64,000 nucleotides of DNA from Solicola gregarius (GCF_025790165.1 NZ_CP094970.1:2790001-2854000); one strand, 5' to 3'; shown: positions 43,948-55,568, counted from the first letter of the stretch. Made by a program: numbers and translations. The notes: generated by a model not told the origin, from the letters alone.

Positions 43948-45432
43948 TCAGGACGACGCACCCGGCAGCGACGTCGTGCAGGTCGTGCGTTTCGGCGCCC
44001 AACCGATCGTCAGGAACATCGCCGCGGTCGTATCGATGCACGAGTGCCGACCGAGCTGGATGCTGCCACTGCCGTGTACGTCGACGGTGCTGGCGCCGAG
44101 CCTGCTTGCCGTCCGCCGGGCGCCCGTGTGCGGGGCCAGCGGGTCGTCGTCCGCGCTGAGGACGAGCACCGGCACGCCGTGCGGGTTGCTCCATGAACCG
44201 GTGAGCCGCTCCGTGGCTTCGGTCGGCCAGGCGTAGCACTTGAACTCCGCGTAGCCGTAGCGACCGCCGATCAGGGGCGCGACGTGTTTCGAGCGGCGCA
44301 GCTGGTCGTCGAAACGCGCGGGGTCGTCCGGAAAGGTTCGGTCGAGACAGGTCTGTGAGTAGAACTCGGCGAATGCGCGGTCGTCACCCTGCTTCAACGG
44401 CACCATCGGTACCGCCTGCTCTTCTGCGCCGGCGAGGTTCTTCGCAAGGTCCGGCCACTGCTGCGGGAAGAGCATCGCGCCCGACACGAGGTCGACGAGC
44501 GCGCCGTCGGTGAGCACATCCCAGCGTCCGGGGTGGCTGAGTCGGTTCTTGCGAGTTTTGTCGAGCAACGCGGTGAAGGCGCGGCGCGGGTGTCCGTCGC
44601 CGAAGGTACACAGCTCCTCATTCGACTTGCACCAGGCGAAGAAGGTGCTCATCGTTTCTTCGGTGGCGACCGACTGATCGATGTCAAAGGCGAATGGACG
44701 CTCGATGTACTGCGGAGTGTCGAAGGGCGAATCGAGCACGAGCGCGGCGACTCTGTCCGGGAACAGGGCGAGGTAGTTCTCGGCCAACGTCGACCCGCCG
44801 GCAGCCGTCACGAGCCGCAGTTGGCGCTCGCCCAGGGCGGCGCGTACACGGTCGAGATCACGTGCTGAAGTCGTGCTGCTCAGGTGAGGCAGCAGGCGCC
44901 CGCTCCGCTGTTGGCACTTGGAGGCGAGACCGGTCGCCTCCTTGATGCGCTGCTCGCGGTCGGCAGTGGTCTGCGCTGCCGACAGCGGCGCCTCGATGCG
45001 TCGCTCCTCCGCGTACGTCACGCACGAGACGAGCGGCGAACTGTGCCCCACACCGCGTGTGTCGAGCCCGATGACGTCGTGGAACCGGTTGATTTCGGCG
45101 AAAGCCTGCGGGAACTGTTGGACGAAATCTGTGCCGCCACCGTTCTGCGTGCCAGCGTTGACGACGACCGAACCGCGGTTGAGGCCACTCGTTGCTGGCT
45201 TGCGGGTCAGCGCGATGTGGATGGATGGACCCGACGGTTTGGAGTAGTCGATCGGCACCGGCAGCATCGCGCACTGGTATCCGCCATCCCCGCAGGCTCG
45301 CCAGTCGATCGCTTCGTGCTCGGCGTTCGTGGCGCTCGACGAGCTGCGGGTGCCCACCATCAAGAAGGATGCGACCAGCACGAGGGCGACCACCGCGATC
45401 TCGAGTGGCTTGCGTCCATGTACCGCAATCAA
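43948..45432 (-). CDS. Exported alpha/beta hydrolase (TAP-like), nucleophile Ser apparently lost
   Basis: A 494-residue protein with an N-terminal membrane/signal segment (AVVALVLVASFLMVG) and the tripeptidyl-aminopeptidase fold of Streptomyces SlpD/E (YQCAMLPVPIDYSKP, GLDTRGVGHSSPL, and a C-terminal TAP-like part VLVLSADDDPLAP with GRHSCIDTTA). Where relatives have the elbow GxSYGT it reads TAAGGSTLAENY, so the catalytic Ser seems replaced by Ala, unless the Ser three residues on is used. It could be an inactive relative or a resistance/processing protein of the cluster. Start ATG at 45432. Confidence 0.8.
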   Translation of the reverse strand: MIAVHGRKPLEIAVVALVLVASFLMVGTRSSSSATNAEHEAIDWRACGDGGYQCAMLPVPIDYSKPSGPSIHIALTRKPATSGLNRGSVVVNAGTQNGGGTDFVQQFPQAFAEINRFHDVIGLDTRGVGHSSPLVSCVTYAEERRIEAPLSAAQTTADREQRIKEATGLASKCQQRSGRLLPHLSSTTSARDLDRVRAALGERQLRLVTAAGGSTLAENYLALFPDRVAALVLDSPFDTPQYIERPFAFDIDQSVATEETMSTFFAWCKSNEELCTFGDGHPRRAFTALLDKTRKNRLSHPGRWDVLTDGALVDLVSGAMLFPQQWPDLAKNLAGAEEQAVPMVPLKQGDDRAFAEFYSQTCLDRTFPDDPARFDDQLRRSKHVAPLIGGRYGYAEFKCYAWPTEATERLTGSWSNPHGVPVLVLSADDDPLAPHTGARRTASRLGASTVDVHGSGSIQLGRHSCIDTTAAMFLTIGWAPKRTTCTTSLPGASS

Positions 45433-45604
45433 TGTTCCTGCTCCTTCTCCTTGGTGCCGTCACCGTCCGTTGGATCGTCGGGCGGGCCTTGGTGATCCGA
45501 GTATGTCGGCGGGCGGGTCGGAGGCGAGAGGGAGAAACAGGTTTGGAACAGGTCCTCGTGTATTGGGCCGGAGGACACGCGAGACTTGCTGCCGACCGGA
45601 TCGG

Positions 45605-46996
45605 ATGTGTGCGGAGGTGTTGACGATCGCGACGATCGCTCGAACGGAGCCGGCTCCCGACCCGCCCTTGGTCGACGGGTGGAATCGTAGTGGCGTGTCC
45701 GGTCTCGGTGCGCCGATCATCGACATCGATTGGCTGTCGACCCTGTACGTCTGGCTCGACAACACGCTTTACGTTGCGCCGGATGGCACGCATGTGGGCG
45801 ACTATGAGCTGTCGTCCGGTACCAACCAGCTGACTCCGCCGCGGTTGTTCACCGATGCGTTGCGTGCATTCGGGCCCAGACAGTACTGGGAGATGAACAC
45901 CTACAGCGGTCCACTCGGGGATGATCAGTTGCGTGACGCGGTGGCGACGTACGAGAACAGCGTGAACGGTTGGAGCATCGGGCGCGACAATGTTGTCGTC
46001 ACCTACGGAGCCCACGAGGGTGTGCAGATCGCGTTGCGTTCGCTGCCGCCGTCGGGACGGCGAGCACTCGTGCTCGGGCCGCAGGTACCGCTGATCTTCC
46101 AAGCGTTGCTGCAGCAGGGATTCAGCTTTCGCGAGCTCTGGGGCGAGCAGCAACACGAACTCGTACCGTCGACCGACCGGGTCCTGGACACGATTGCGGC
46201 ATGCCATCCGGACGTCGTCGTCCTCACGTCGCCGAACAACCCCACCGGTGATACGTACGCACCAGACGAACTCGACGCGATCGGAGCGGCGGTGATCGAC
46301 CGCGGAGGTCACCTCGTCGTGGACAAGATCCTGTCCGACAGTTGTCTTCCCGGCAGCTCGATGGTCGACGGAACCTCGCACCAGATGGGGGAATGGATCG
46401 TCGGGGGCCGGTGCCTGGTGGTCGACAGCTTGTCGAAGCGGCGCGCCATCAGTGGATTGCGGACGGGCTACCTGCTCGCCGCTGAAGACGTGGTGGCGCG
46501 GCATTCGATGATCGAGATCGGGGGCTGTCCTCCGCTGTTGCTCGCCGCCGCTGCTGCCGACGACCTGACGACCTCTGCGCGTATTCATGCCGGCGCACAC
46601 AACGCCGGGTACGCGGGACTCGATGCGCACGACGTCGCACACGGCGATGATCTGCAGCGCATGCGCTCAACGGTTGAGCACAACTTCGAGTTCGCCCGTG
46701 ATGCCTTGGGTTCGCACTGGGCGTGGGATTCGAAACGTCCGGGTTGTTTCAACTGCGTGGTGGGAATTCACGTCGATCCGGCACTTGGCGACGACCGGGA
46801 ACGCTGCGAGATGCTGTTCACCGAGGCGGTGTCGTGCTATCCGCTGAGTACGTTCGCGGCCGACCCGCGCCTCGTCGCCGGACGAACGGCGGGGTTGCTC
46901 GAGTTGCGGCTCACCTGTGCCGCGGAGTCAGTGTCGTTTGCCGAGACGATTGCGCGGACCAAGCGCGCTCTCGACTCCTCTGGACACCACGCGTAG
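45605..46996 (+). CDS. Class I/II PLP aminotransferase
   Basis: About 463 residues. PLP-fold motifs: YSGPLGDDQLRDAV near residue 100, VTYGAHEGVQIAL near 135, LTSPNNPTGDTYAP near 205, and the Schiff-base Lys in VVDSLSKRRAISGLRTGYLL near 280. The SxSKxxxxxGxRxGY arrangement is that of aspartate-type aminotransferases and amino acid cyclases. The substrate is unknown. The start is uncertain: ATG at 45605 is the first in frame, a GTG at 45617 or 45695 is possible. Transcribed alone, divergent from the hydrolase gene and convergent with the dioxygenase gene. Confidence 0.85.
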   Translation: MCAEVLTIATIARTEPAPDPPLVDGWNRSGVSGLGAPIIDIDWLSTLYVWLDNTLYVAPDGTHVGDYELSSGTNQLTPPRLFTDALRAFGPRQYWEMNTYSGPLGDDQLRDAVATYENSVNGWSIGRDNVVVTYGAHEGVQIALRSLPPSGRRALVLGPQVPLIFQALLQQGFSFRELWGEQQHELVPSTDRVLDTIAACHPDVVVLTSPNNPTGDTYAPDELDAIGAAVIDRGGHLVVDKILSDSCLPGSSMVDGTSHQMGEWIVGGRCLVVDSLSKRRAISGLRTGYLLAAEDVVARHSMIEIGGCPPLLLAAAAADDLTTSARIHAGAHNAGYAGLDAHDVAHGDDLQRMRSTVEHNFEFARDALGSHWAWDSKRPGCFNCVVGIHVDPALGDDRERCEMLFTEAVSCYPLSTFAADPRLVAGRTAGLLELRLTCAAESVSFAETIARTKRALDSSGHHA

Positions 46997-47043
46997 CGGG
47001 CGTCGTCACCGCATCCGCCTTGCCGTGCAGGACAATCGCGGCA

Positions 47044-47826
47044 TCAAGCAGTTCCCGTGGCCAGGTGCGGGCACCCGTCCGCAGCTGACCTGGCCGTTGA
47101 GTCGGAGCCGGTTGAGTCGTCGCCGAGACCGGGCGTCGCTACGTACTCGTGCATCTTCGATACCGCGCTCCAGAGGGGCTCGAACGGCATGCGAAGGCGT
47201 CCGGCGAGGTAGTCGGACCCGGCAGAGCCGCCGGTGCCGTCGGTGTGAACGCCGATCATGCGGTTCACGAGCTCGAGGTGCATCACCTTCCACCGCCAGG
47301 CATTGCGGGACAGGTCGAGCATGGCGAGAACGATCTTCGCGAGGTCGGGGTGCTCGCGATGTCCGGGATACAGCAGCCCGGGCAGCGTGACCTGCTCCCG
47401 GTCGCAGGCGGCGAGCAGCGCCTCGAGCAACGGCGAGCGGCCGCCGACGCCGATGCGCCGGTCGAACTGGCGGAACTGCCGCGACTGTGCACCGGAGGCG
47501 TGTCCGAGCTCACCGCGAAACGATGCGAACCGGCCGGGAGGCATCGTCGCGAGCACATCGAGGTTCGACGCCATCACCTCGAGGACCGTCGCGCAGCGCT
47601 GCGCGCACTCCTCTGCGTCGAGATAGCGCACCTGTTCGACGGCGGTGGTCGCTTCGTCCAGGTCGAGCAGAACCTGGTTGAGCCACAGCTCACTGGTCTG
47701 GTGGGTGACGATGAAGAAGTGTTCGCAGGTGCGGGTCAGTGTCACCACGTCAGGCGTGCGCGGCCGCTGCAAACCGAGCAACTCGTCGACGTTGATGTAG
47801 TCGGCGTAGGTGAGATCGTCGCTCAC
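47044..47826 (-). CDS. Tryptophan 2,3-dioxygenase family enzyme
   Basis: A 260-residue heme enzyme, within the usual bacterial length. LTYADYINVDELLGLQRP near residue 5, FFIVTHQTSELWLNQVL near 38 (the heme-binding His region), SRQFRQFDRRIG near 115, and RWKVMHLELVNRMIGVHTDGTGGSAGSDYL near 190. It opens tryptophan (or beta-hydroxytryptophan) to N-formylkynurenine. Related genes are dptJ of daptomycin (kynurenine) and tioF of thiocoraline (3-hydroxyquinaldate). Start GTG at 47826 overlaps the aminotransferase stop (GTGA), so the two are coupled. Confidence 0.93.
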   Translation of the reverse strand: MSDDLTYADYINVDELLGLQRPRTPDVVTLTRTCEHFFIVTHQTSELWLNQVLLDLDEATTAVEQVRYLDAEECAQRCATVLEVMASNLDVLATMPPGRFASFRGELGHASGAQSRQFRQFDRRIGVGGRSPLLEALLAACDREQVTLPGLLYPGHREHPDLAKIVLAMLDLSRNAWRWKVMHLELVNRMIGVHTDGTGGSAGSDYLAGRLRMPFEPLWSAVSKMHEYVATPGLGDDSTGSDSTARSAADGCPHLATGTA

Positions 47827-49085
47827 GTTGTCCCCTCGCTTCGTGCGTCTCGCGGGTCGCCCCACTCATGACACGCCTGGATGATCGCTTGCACACCTTC
47901 GACGAGCAGCTCACGGTCGCCGGCCATCGAGATGCGGATGAGATCACGCGCGATCGGGTCGCCGTCGACGGCGAACGCCGCCGCCGGTGCAACGCCGACT
48001 CCGCGCTCGGCGAGCAGCCGGTCGGAGAACTGCTGTGCGCGCAGTCCCGACCTATCGATGTTGAGCAACGCGTACCAGCCTCCTGCCGGCGGAACGTCGA
48101 TGAGTCCCGCTGCGACGAGCTCCGGCATGATCGCGTCCCTGGAAGCCTGCACCTGCGCAACGTTCTCGCGTACGGCCTCGTGCTCGTTCAGCGCAGCGAG
48201 TGCTCCACGCTGCGCAGGCGTCGGTGGAGCGATGATCGTCGCTTCCTGAACCTTGCGTAACAGCGCTGCGAACCTGTCGTTCGGCGCGACCACGTACCCG
48301 ACGCGGCACCCGGTCATGGCGTGGCTCTTGGAGAAGGTGAACGCCGAGAACACCCGCCGCTCGTCCGGGTCCGTGTCTGCCTCGAGCGTCGCGAGCGGCG
48401 TGTGCTTCCCGTCGTAGACGAAGTCCTCGTACGCTTCGTCGCTGATCACGATCCAGTTGCGTTCGGTCGCGAGTGTGAGCAGGTCTCGCCGGTCGCGGTC
48501 GTCGGCGACAGCACCGGTCGGGTTGGCCGGGGAGTTGACGACGATGACGCGGGTCTGCGGTGTGGCGCTCTTCGCGATCGCGTCGACGTCCAGTCCGTAG
48601 TGCTCACCGAGCGGATAGGCGAGCGTCTCGTAGCTGTTCACGGCGCCTTGCTGGCGATAGATGGGCCAATGCACCTGAGGAATCAACCACGCAGCGCCGG
48701 GCGTGTGTACCGCTTTACCCACCGCCGAGAGACCCTGGCACGAGCCCGGTGCGACGAACACCTGGTCCGGCGAAACGTCGAGCCCCTGTCGTACGAGCTT
48801 GGCGGTCAGAGCATCACGGAGCTCAGGGGAGCCCTCAGCACTGGTGTACGCGGTGTCACCGGAGACGATCGCATCCGTCATCGCATCGACGACCGACGGC
48901 GGCATGCCATAGGCGGGTTCGCCCACATGCAGTGCGTTGACCTCCCGGCCGTGGGTGAGCGTCCATCGCTGGGATGCCCGAAACACCTTGTGCAGGACGG
49001 ATTCCGGGACGACCTCCATCGGGAAGGACCCCGAAGGGCACGGGTCGGGCGCGCCGACCGCCCTACGCTCTGTCAGCTCGGTCAT
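47823..49085 (-). CDS. Class I aminotransferase next to the dioxygenase
   Basis: A 420-residue PLP aminotransferase. HVGEPAYGMPPSVVDAM near residue 52, VVNSPANPTGAVADD near 180, WIVISDEAYEDFVYDG near 207, and the Schiff-base Lys in FSAFTFSKSHAMTGCRVGYV near 245. With the overlapping dioxygenase this matches TioF-TioG of thiocoraline, where the aminotransferase acts on a hydroxykynurenine that then closes to 3-hydroxyquinaldic acid. It could equally be an ordinary kynurenine aminotransferase. Start ATG at 49085 after GAGAGGAC. Confidence 0.87.
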   Translation of the reverse strand: MTELTERRAVGAPDPCPSGSFPMEVVPESVLHKVFRASQRWTLTHGREVNALHVGEPAYGMPPSVVDAMTDAIVSGDTAYTSAEGSPELRDALTAKLVRQGLDVSPDQVFVAPGSCQGLSAVGKAVHTPGAAWLIPQVHWPIYRQQGAVNSYETLAYPLGEHYGLDVDAIAKSATPQTRVIVVNSPANPTGAVADDRDRRDLLTLATERNWIVISDEAYEDFVYDGKHTPLATLEADTDPDERRVFSAFTFSKSHAMTGCRVGYVVAPNDRFAALLRKVQEATIIAPPTPAQRGALAALNEHEAVRENVAQVQASRDAIMPELVAAGLIDVPPAGGWYALLNIDRSGLRAQQFSDRLLAERGVGVAPAAAFAVDGDPIARDLIRISMAGDRELLVEGVQAIIQACHEWGDPRDARSEGTT

Positions 49086-49112
49086 GGGTTTGTCCTCTCC
49101 TCGGATGGGTTG

Positions 49113-49877
49113 TCACGCACTACGGCCACCGTCGATCGTGACCAGGGCGCCGGTGACCCAGCCCGATACGTGCGGGTCGAGCAGCGTGCACACGTAGCCC
49201 GCGACGTCGTCCGGCTGCCCAAAACGTCCCATCGGAGTCGTGCGGAGCAAACCCTCGCGCAGGGCGGCGGTGTCCTTCTCGTCCAGACCGAGGTCGGCGT
49301 ACATCGGGGTGTCGACGGCGCCTGGGACGACGGCGTTGACCCGTACGCCTGGGGCGAGTTCGTGTGCGAGCGAGCGGGTGAGACTGTTCGCGGCAGCCTT
49401 GCTCGCGCCGTACAGGGCGCGATCCGGCATCGCGACGACACCTCCGATCGATGTCACCGTGACCACGCTGCCGTCGGCCGCCCGCAATGCTGGGAGCAGC
49501 ACCTGAATGAGCGCAGCCGGTGCCCTGACATTCACGGCGAGCATGCGGTCCAGATCTTCGAGATCGGCGCTGTCGATCGACGCGAAGCGGGCGAGCCCGG
49601 CGCAGTTGACCAGCCCGTCAAGTCGGCCGGAGTGTTGTTCGAGCACTGCGCTCAGACGCCGGGGGGTAGCGGGATCGGTCACATCGGCGACCACCGGCAC
49701 GACGAGTCCACCACCGGCGTCGGCGAACTCGGCTGCGAGCGCCGACAATTCGTCCCCGCGACGAGCGACGGCCAGGACCGTGGCGCCCGCTGTGGCGAGC
49801 CGGCACGCAACGGCGCGGCCGATGCCGGAACTCGCGCCGGTCACTGCCACGGTGGCGCCGCGTGCCCAGCTGCCCAT
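49113..49877 (-). CDS. Short-chain dehydrogenase/reductase (SDR)
   Basis: A 254-residue classical SDR: cofactor motif VTGASSGIGRAVACRLA near residue 12, NCAGLARFASI near 90, catalytic Ser in VVTVTSIGGV near 138, YGASKAAANSL near 152 (YxxxK), and GRFGQPDDVAGYVC near 215. It is the first gene of the unit SDR, aminotransferase, dioxygenase, so it most likely acts on the tryptophan-derived unit, for example on a beta-hydroxyl. Divergent from the A-T gene at 50067. Confidence 0.92.
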   Translation of the reverse strand: MGSWARGATVAVTGASSGIGRAVACRLATAGATVLAVARRGDELSALAAEFADAGGGLVVPVVADVTDPATPRRLSAVLEQHSGRLDGLVNCAGLARFASIDSADLEDLDRMLAVNVRAPAALIQVLLPALRAADGSVVTVTSIGGVVAMPDRALYGASKAAANSLTRSLAHELAPGVRVNAVVPGAVDTPMYADLGLDEKDTAALREGLLRTTPMGRFGQPDDVAGYVCTLLDPHVSGWVTGALVTIDGGRSA

Positions 49878-50066
49878 ATCTTACTGCGCCTTCCGGTAGG
49901 GGACGGACTCACCGTCGCGTCCCGTTCGACAGAGCGCAGCCGATCTGTCGCGGATGCTTCCATGTCAGTCGCCGTTTCTTCCCGGAATCCTTCGACCGCG
50001 TTGCCTGCCACGCGCATGCGGGCGAGAGTTCGAGCGATGGCGGGCCGGCGAGAGAGGGAGGTCGAG

Positions 50067-51793
<1,727 letters not shown>

Positions 51794-51797
<4 letters not shown>

Positions 51798-52829
51798 CTC
51801 AGCTTTCCGGCCGAGCGCCCGACGACGCGCTGCGTGTCTACGAGCTGCCCCAGTTCGTGCGGCTGCGTAGCGGGGTGGTGGCAGTCTGCTTTCCGCTGAT
51901 GAAGCTCCTCGTCGCGCGGCACATCATCGATCACGCGCTCGCCACGGGCATGATCCGGCCGGGCACGCGGGTACTCGAGACGACGTCGGGCACGTTCGGA
52001 CTCGGACTCGCGCAGGTGTGCGCAATGCGCGGGATACCGCTGACCTTGGTGACCGATCCCGTCGCCGACGAGTCCTTCCGGAACAAGCTCGAAGCGCTCG
52101 GCGCCGACATCGACATCGTCGAGCATCCCGCTCCCGAAGGTGGGTACCAGCGCTCTCGGCTCGACCGGCTCGATCAGTTGCGCCGTAACGAATCCGACGC
52201 GTTCGTGCCCGAGCAGTACGCGAACCCGCAGAATCCAGCCGCGTACGGTTCGGTGGCAGAGCTGATCACCGAGCACGTCGGACGCGTCGACCATCTGATC
52301 GGCTGCGTCGGCTCCGGGGGGATCGATGTGCGGAATCTCTGCGGGTCTGCGTCGCCCCCAGAGGACCCTCGAGGTCGTGGGCGTCGATACCCACGGCAGT
52401 GTTCTGTTCGGTATGCAGGACCGGCCACGGGTGTTGCGTGGCCTCGGCAACAGCCTGATGCCGCCGAACGTCGCGCACGATGCGTTCACGTCCGTGCACT
52501 GGGTCAATGCCGCCGAGGCGACCACGGCGACCCGTCGTCTGCTGCGCGAAGAGGCGCTGTTTCGCGGCCCGACCAGCGGAGCGTCGTACCTTGTCGCCGA
52601 GTGGGTGAAGCTGCAGCATCCCAACGACACTGTCGTTGCCATCATGGCGGACGAGGGCGAGCGCTACCTCGACACCGTGTACAACCCCGGCTGGCGCCGC
52701 GAACACGACTGCGTGCTCAAACACCTACCAGCCACTCCCGCCGAGGTGGCGAGCCCGGCCGAAGCGCAAGAACTCGGCACCTGGAGCCGGATCGACTGGA
52801 CGGGTGCGTGGCCGGAGGTCGCCGCATGA
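51794..52829 (+). CDS. Cysteine synthase-like PLP beta-replacement enzyme (frame broken in a G6 tract)
   Basis: Fold-type II PLP enzyme, 344 residues when repaired. PLP Lys37 in CFPLMKLLVARH, the substrate loop ETTSGTFGLGLAQV near 60, the phosphate loop GCVGSGGSMCG near 175, and VDTHGSVLFGMQDRPRVLRGLGNSL in the second half, as in SbnA/VioB/DabA relatives. The G6 run at 52316-52321 throws the reading frame: before it reads CVGSGG, and after one base is removed continues SMCGISAGLRRP to 52829. Unrepaired, the protein would lose its second half. It is predicted to replace the phosphate of O-phosphothreonine by an amino acid nitrogen. GTG start overlaps the A-T stop. Confidence 0.85.
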
Positions 52830-52914
52830 CGAGCGGGGCACGCAGAGGTGGTCGAGGGCTTGTCAGCCGTCGATCGTTCCGCATGACCGGCTCCGACGTG
52901 GAGGGCAGGGCGAC

Positions 52915-54123
52915 ATGACGCGTCTCGTGGCGGCGTTCGTGGAGAGCAACACGACCGGCCATGGTGAGGAGTTGCTACACGTTGCGCGGCAGCTCGATCT
53001 CGAGCCTGTGCTGCTCGCGCGTGACCCTGGCCGTTACCCGTTCGCCGCTGGAATCGCCCGGACCCTGTCGGCCGACACAGCAGATCCGGGCGCGGTGCTC
53101 GCGGTGCTGCGTGACCTACCCGGCCGGATCGCACTCGTCACCTCGGCGTCCGATCGGTTCGTCGAGACGGCGGCAAGGGTCGCGGCCGCGTTGCACTTGC
53201 GAGGTCCGGATCCCGAGGCGGTCGCCGGCTGCAACGACAAGGCGCGCCAGCGTGAGGTCCTGGCCGCGGCCGGCGTAGCGGTGCCGCAGTGGATGGTCGC
53301 GGGGGACGCAGCGTCGGCGGCTGCCTGTGCAGAGCACATCGGCGGGCCGCTTGTCGTGAAGCCGGTGACCGGCAGCGGCTCGGTGGGGGTTCGGTTGTGC
53401 ACGACGGCAGACGAGGTCGCAGCGCACGCCGGCCGGCTGCTCGCCGGGGCGGTGGACGAGCGTGGCGAGGCGATGCCCGGCGCAGTTCTTGTCGAGCAGG
53501 TCGTGCCCGGCCGTGAACTCTCGGTGGAGATCCTCGGTGGCGAGGTAGCCGGTGTCACAGAGACACGCCTTGGCGCACCGCCGTACTTCATCGAGGTCGG
53601 GCACGAGCACCCGGCACGCCTCACCACCAGCGAGACCGAACGTGTCACGGGTCTCGCCCTTGCCGCCGTCCGGGCACTTGGTCTCGCCGACCAGAACGCA
53701 CACGTCGAGTTGCGGGTCACCGCCGACGCCGCATGGATCATCGAGGTCAACCCGCGCCTGCCAGGTGGGCGCATCACGACGCTCGTGCGCGTCGCGACCG
53801 ACGTGGACATGCTCGCGGCGCATCTGCGGACACTGCTGGGTGAACCGCTTGTCTCCACGCCCGGTCGGCGTAGCGGTGCGGCCATTGGCTTCGCAGTCAA
53901 TCCGCCCGAGGGAACCCGCCCTGACCTCGACGAGGTCCGGGCCTGTCCCGGAGTTGTGGATGTCGCCTACGATCGCTTCCGCGCTGGCACTGGCGCGTAC
54001 GGCGACTTCCGAGATCGTGCAGGCTGGGTGATCGCCGAGGGTGCCGACGCCGGTGAGGCTGCCGAGCGGGTGGAGTCCGCGCTGGAAGTGCTCACCGGTG
54101 CCGCGCGCGGGTGTCTCGCGTGA
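52915..54123 (+). CDS. ATP-grasp carboxylate-amine ligase
   Basis: A 402-residue ATP-grasp enzyme. PLVVKPVTGSGSVGVRL near residue 140 is the ATP-binding loop, VLVEQVVPGRELSVEIL near 190, and AAWIIEVNPRLPGGRI near 270 carries the metal-binding Glu/Asn pair. Such enzymes join a carboxylate to an amine through an acyl-phosphate. ATP-grasp and argininosuccinate-lyase-like genes are often found together; in this operon it may make or cap an amide, or take part in the diamino acid route. Start ATG at 52915 after GGGCAGGG; it overlaps the lyase gene by four bases. Confidence 0.88.
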   Translation: MTRLVAAFVESNTTGHGEELLHVARQLDLEPVLLARDPGRYPFAAGIARTLSADTADPGAVLAVLRDLPGRIALVTSASDRFVETAARVAAALHLRGPDPEAVAGCNDKARQREVLAAAGVAVPQWMVAGDAASAAACAEHIGGPLVVKPVTGSGSVGVRLCTTADEVAAHAGRLLAGAVDERGEAMPGAVLVEQVVPGRELSVEILGGEVAGVTETRLGAPPYFIEVGHEHPARLTTSETERVTGLALAAVRALGLADQNAHVELRVTADAAWIIEVNPRLPGGRITTLVRVATDVDMLAAHLRTLLGEPLVSTPGRRSGAAIGFAVNPPEGTRPDLDEVRACPGVVDVAYDRFRAGTGAYGDFRDRAGWVIAEGADAGEAAERVESALEVLTGAARGCLA

Positions 54124-55568
54124 CGGGGCGGCTGACCAGCACGCTTCTGCCCGAGGCGCAGGCGATCGTGCAACAGCCAGGTGTCGAAAAGGCGCTCGCG
54201 GGCGAGTTGCGTACCGCGATGGATGTCGACCGGGCACACCTGATCATGCTCGTCGAGCGCGCCATCGTGCCCGCTCCTGCCGGCGTGGCCGTGCTGGACG
54301 CCATTGACAAGCTGGATGCAAGCGACCTGGCCGACCTGCACGAACGTCCCGCGCCGCGCGGGTGGTACCTGATGTACGAGGGCTATCTCTGCGAGCAACT
54401 CGATCTCGAGGTGGCCGGCTGGCTTCCAACGGCGCGATCGCGCAACGACCTGTCCGCGACGCTCGCGGCGATGTCGCTGCGGCGGGCGTTGGCCATGCTC
54501 GGCACTACGCTGGTGCGACTGCAACTCACACTGCTGCGTCAGGCCCGCGCGCACCTGCACACCGTGATGCCCGGGTTCACGCACGGTCAGCCGGCGCTGC
54601 CCATCACGTACGCGCACTACCTCGCCGCCGTGGCCGGCGAGCTCGGACGCACATTGCGGCATCTGCTACTGGCGATCGACGACCTCGACGAGTGCCCGCT
54701 CGGGGCGGGTGCCATGGGCGGCACTTCTATTCCCATCGACGCGCAGCGTACCGCTGAACTGCTCGGCTTCACCCGCCCGTCGTCGAACTCCCTTGCCGCC
54801 GTTGCCTCACGCGACACAGCGCTTCGGCTCTGCGCGGACGCCACCGGCATCGCCGATCTGCTCAGTCGGGTAGCCACGGATCTGCACGGGTGGATCAGTG
54901 CGCCAGAGCCACTGCTTCGGTTGCCTGACTCCTTGGTCGGACAGAGCTCGATGATGCCCCAGAAGCGCAATGCGTACGTGCTCGAACACGTCCAGGGCCG
55001 TGCCGCCGCTGCGCTCGGTGCCTTCACAGCAATGTCTGCTGGTACGCAGAAGTCGCCGTTCACCAACTCCATCGCGGTGCACACGGAGGCGACGCGCTAT
55101 GTCGAGGAGGCGGTACGAGTCACGACCGAGTCGGTCACCTTGTTGCGACTGGTTGTGTCGAACGCGATCCCCGACCGCGAGGCGATGCTCGCGCGGGCTG
55201 AGTCCGGCATGACCGAGGCGACGGAGATCGCCAATCAGCTGGCGTTCGCCGACGGCCGAGGTTTCCGGGCCGCCCACGAGATCGTCGGTGCGGCGGCGCG
55301 CCGTGCGGTTCAAGCAGGCGTCTCGCTGCGCGACGTTGTCGGCGCCGACAGTGGGACCGCGCTCGACACGCTGGACGTGACGTCGGTTGCCGAATCGAAC
55401 TGCTACGGAGGCGGACCGGCCCCGCAGACCGTTCAGCACGACCTGGCCGATCTCACCGGCTCATTGTTGGCCGCCCGCCGCAACCTGCGTGCGGCCAGCG
55501 GCAGGTGGGAGTCCACCCACATCCGCATCGCGCGGGCCGTCGACGAACTGCGCCAGGAGCATGCGTGA
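54120..55568 (+). CDS. Argininosuccinate lyase-like enzyme
   Basis: A 482-residue member of the fumarase/aspartase superfamily. LPTARSRNDLSATLAAMS near residue 105 equals the TGRSRNDQ of argininosuccinate lyase; PGFTHGQPALPITYAHYL near 155, GAGAMGGTSIPIDAQR near 200, and the signature VGQSSMMPQKRNAYVLEH near 280 with the catalytic Ser loop. In diaminobutyrate routes (DabB of friulimicin, Pac17 of pacidamycin) such an enzyme removes fumarate from an aspartate adduct, leaving the amine on the beta carbon. A GTG at 54120 overlaps the ATP-grasp stop (GTGA); GTG at 54111 is the alternative. Confidence 0.9.
   Translation: MTGRLTSTLLPEAQAIVQQPGVEKALAGELRTAMDVDRAHLIMLVERAIVPAPAGVAVLDAIDKLDASDLADLHERPAPRGWYLMYEGYLCEQLDLEVAGWLPTARSRNDLSATLAAMSLRRALAMLGTTLVRLQLTLLRQARAHLHTVMPGFTHGQPALPITYAHYLAAVAGELGRTLRHLLLAIDDLDECPLGAGAMGGTSIPIDAQRTAELLGFTRPSSNSLAAVASRDTALRLCADATGIADLLSRVATDLHGWISAPEPLLRLPDSLVGQSSMMPQKRNAYVLEHVQGRAAAALGAFTAMSAGTQKSPFTNSIAVHTEATRYVEEAVRVTTESVTLLRLVVSNAIPDREAMLARAESGMTEATEIANQLAFADGRGFRAAHEIVGAAARRAVQAGVSLRDVVGADSGTALDTLDVTSVAESNCYGGGPAPQTVQHDLADLTGSLLAARRNLRAASGRWESTHIRIARAVDELRQEHA

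Noticed and set aside
43141-44236. Plus-strand frame across the P450 gene
   Set aside because: Shadow of the P450, with no motif; heme and I-helix motifs are on the minus strand.
44858-46642. A 594-codon minus-strand frame opposite the aminotransferase at 45605
   Set aside because: No domain and biased composition; the plus strand has clear PLP motifs.
48321-50066. Upstream extension of the A-T frame at 50067
   Set aside because: It would run antisense through the aminotransferase and SDR genes and shows no domain; a good start with ribosome site is at 50067.
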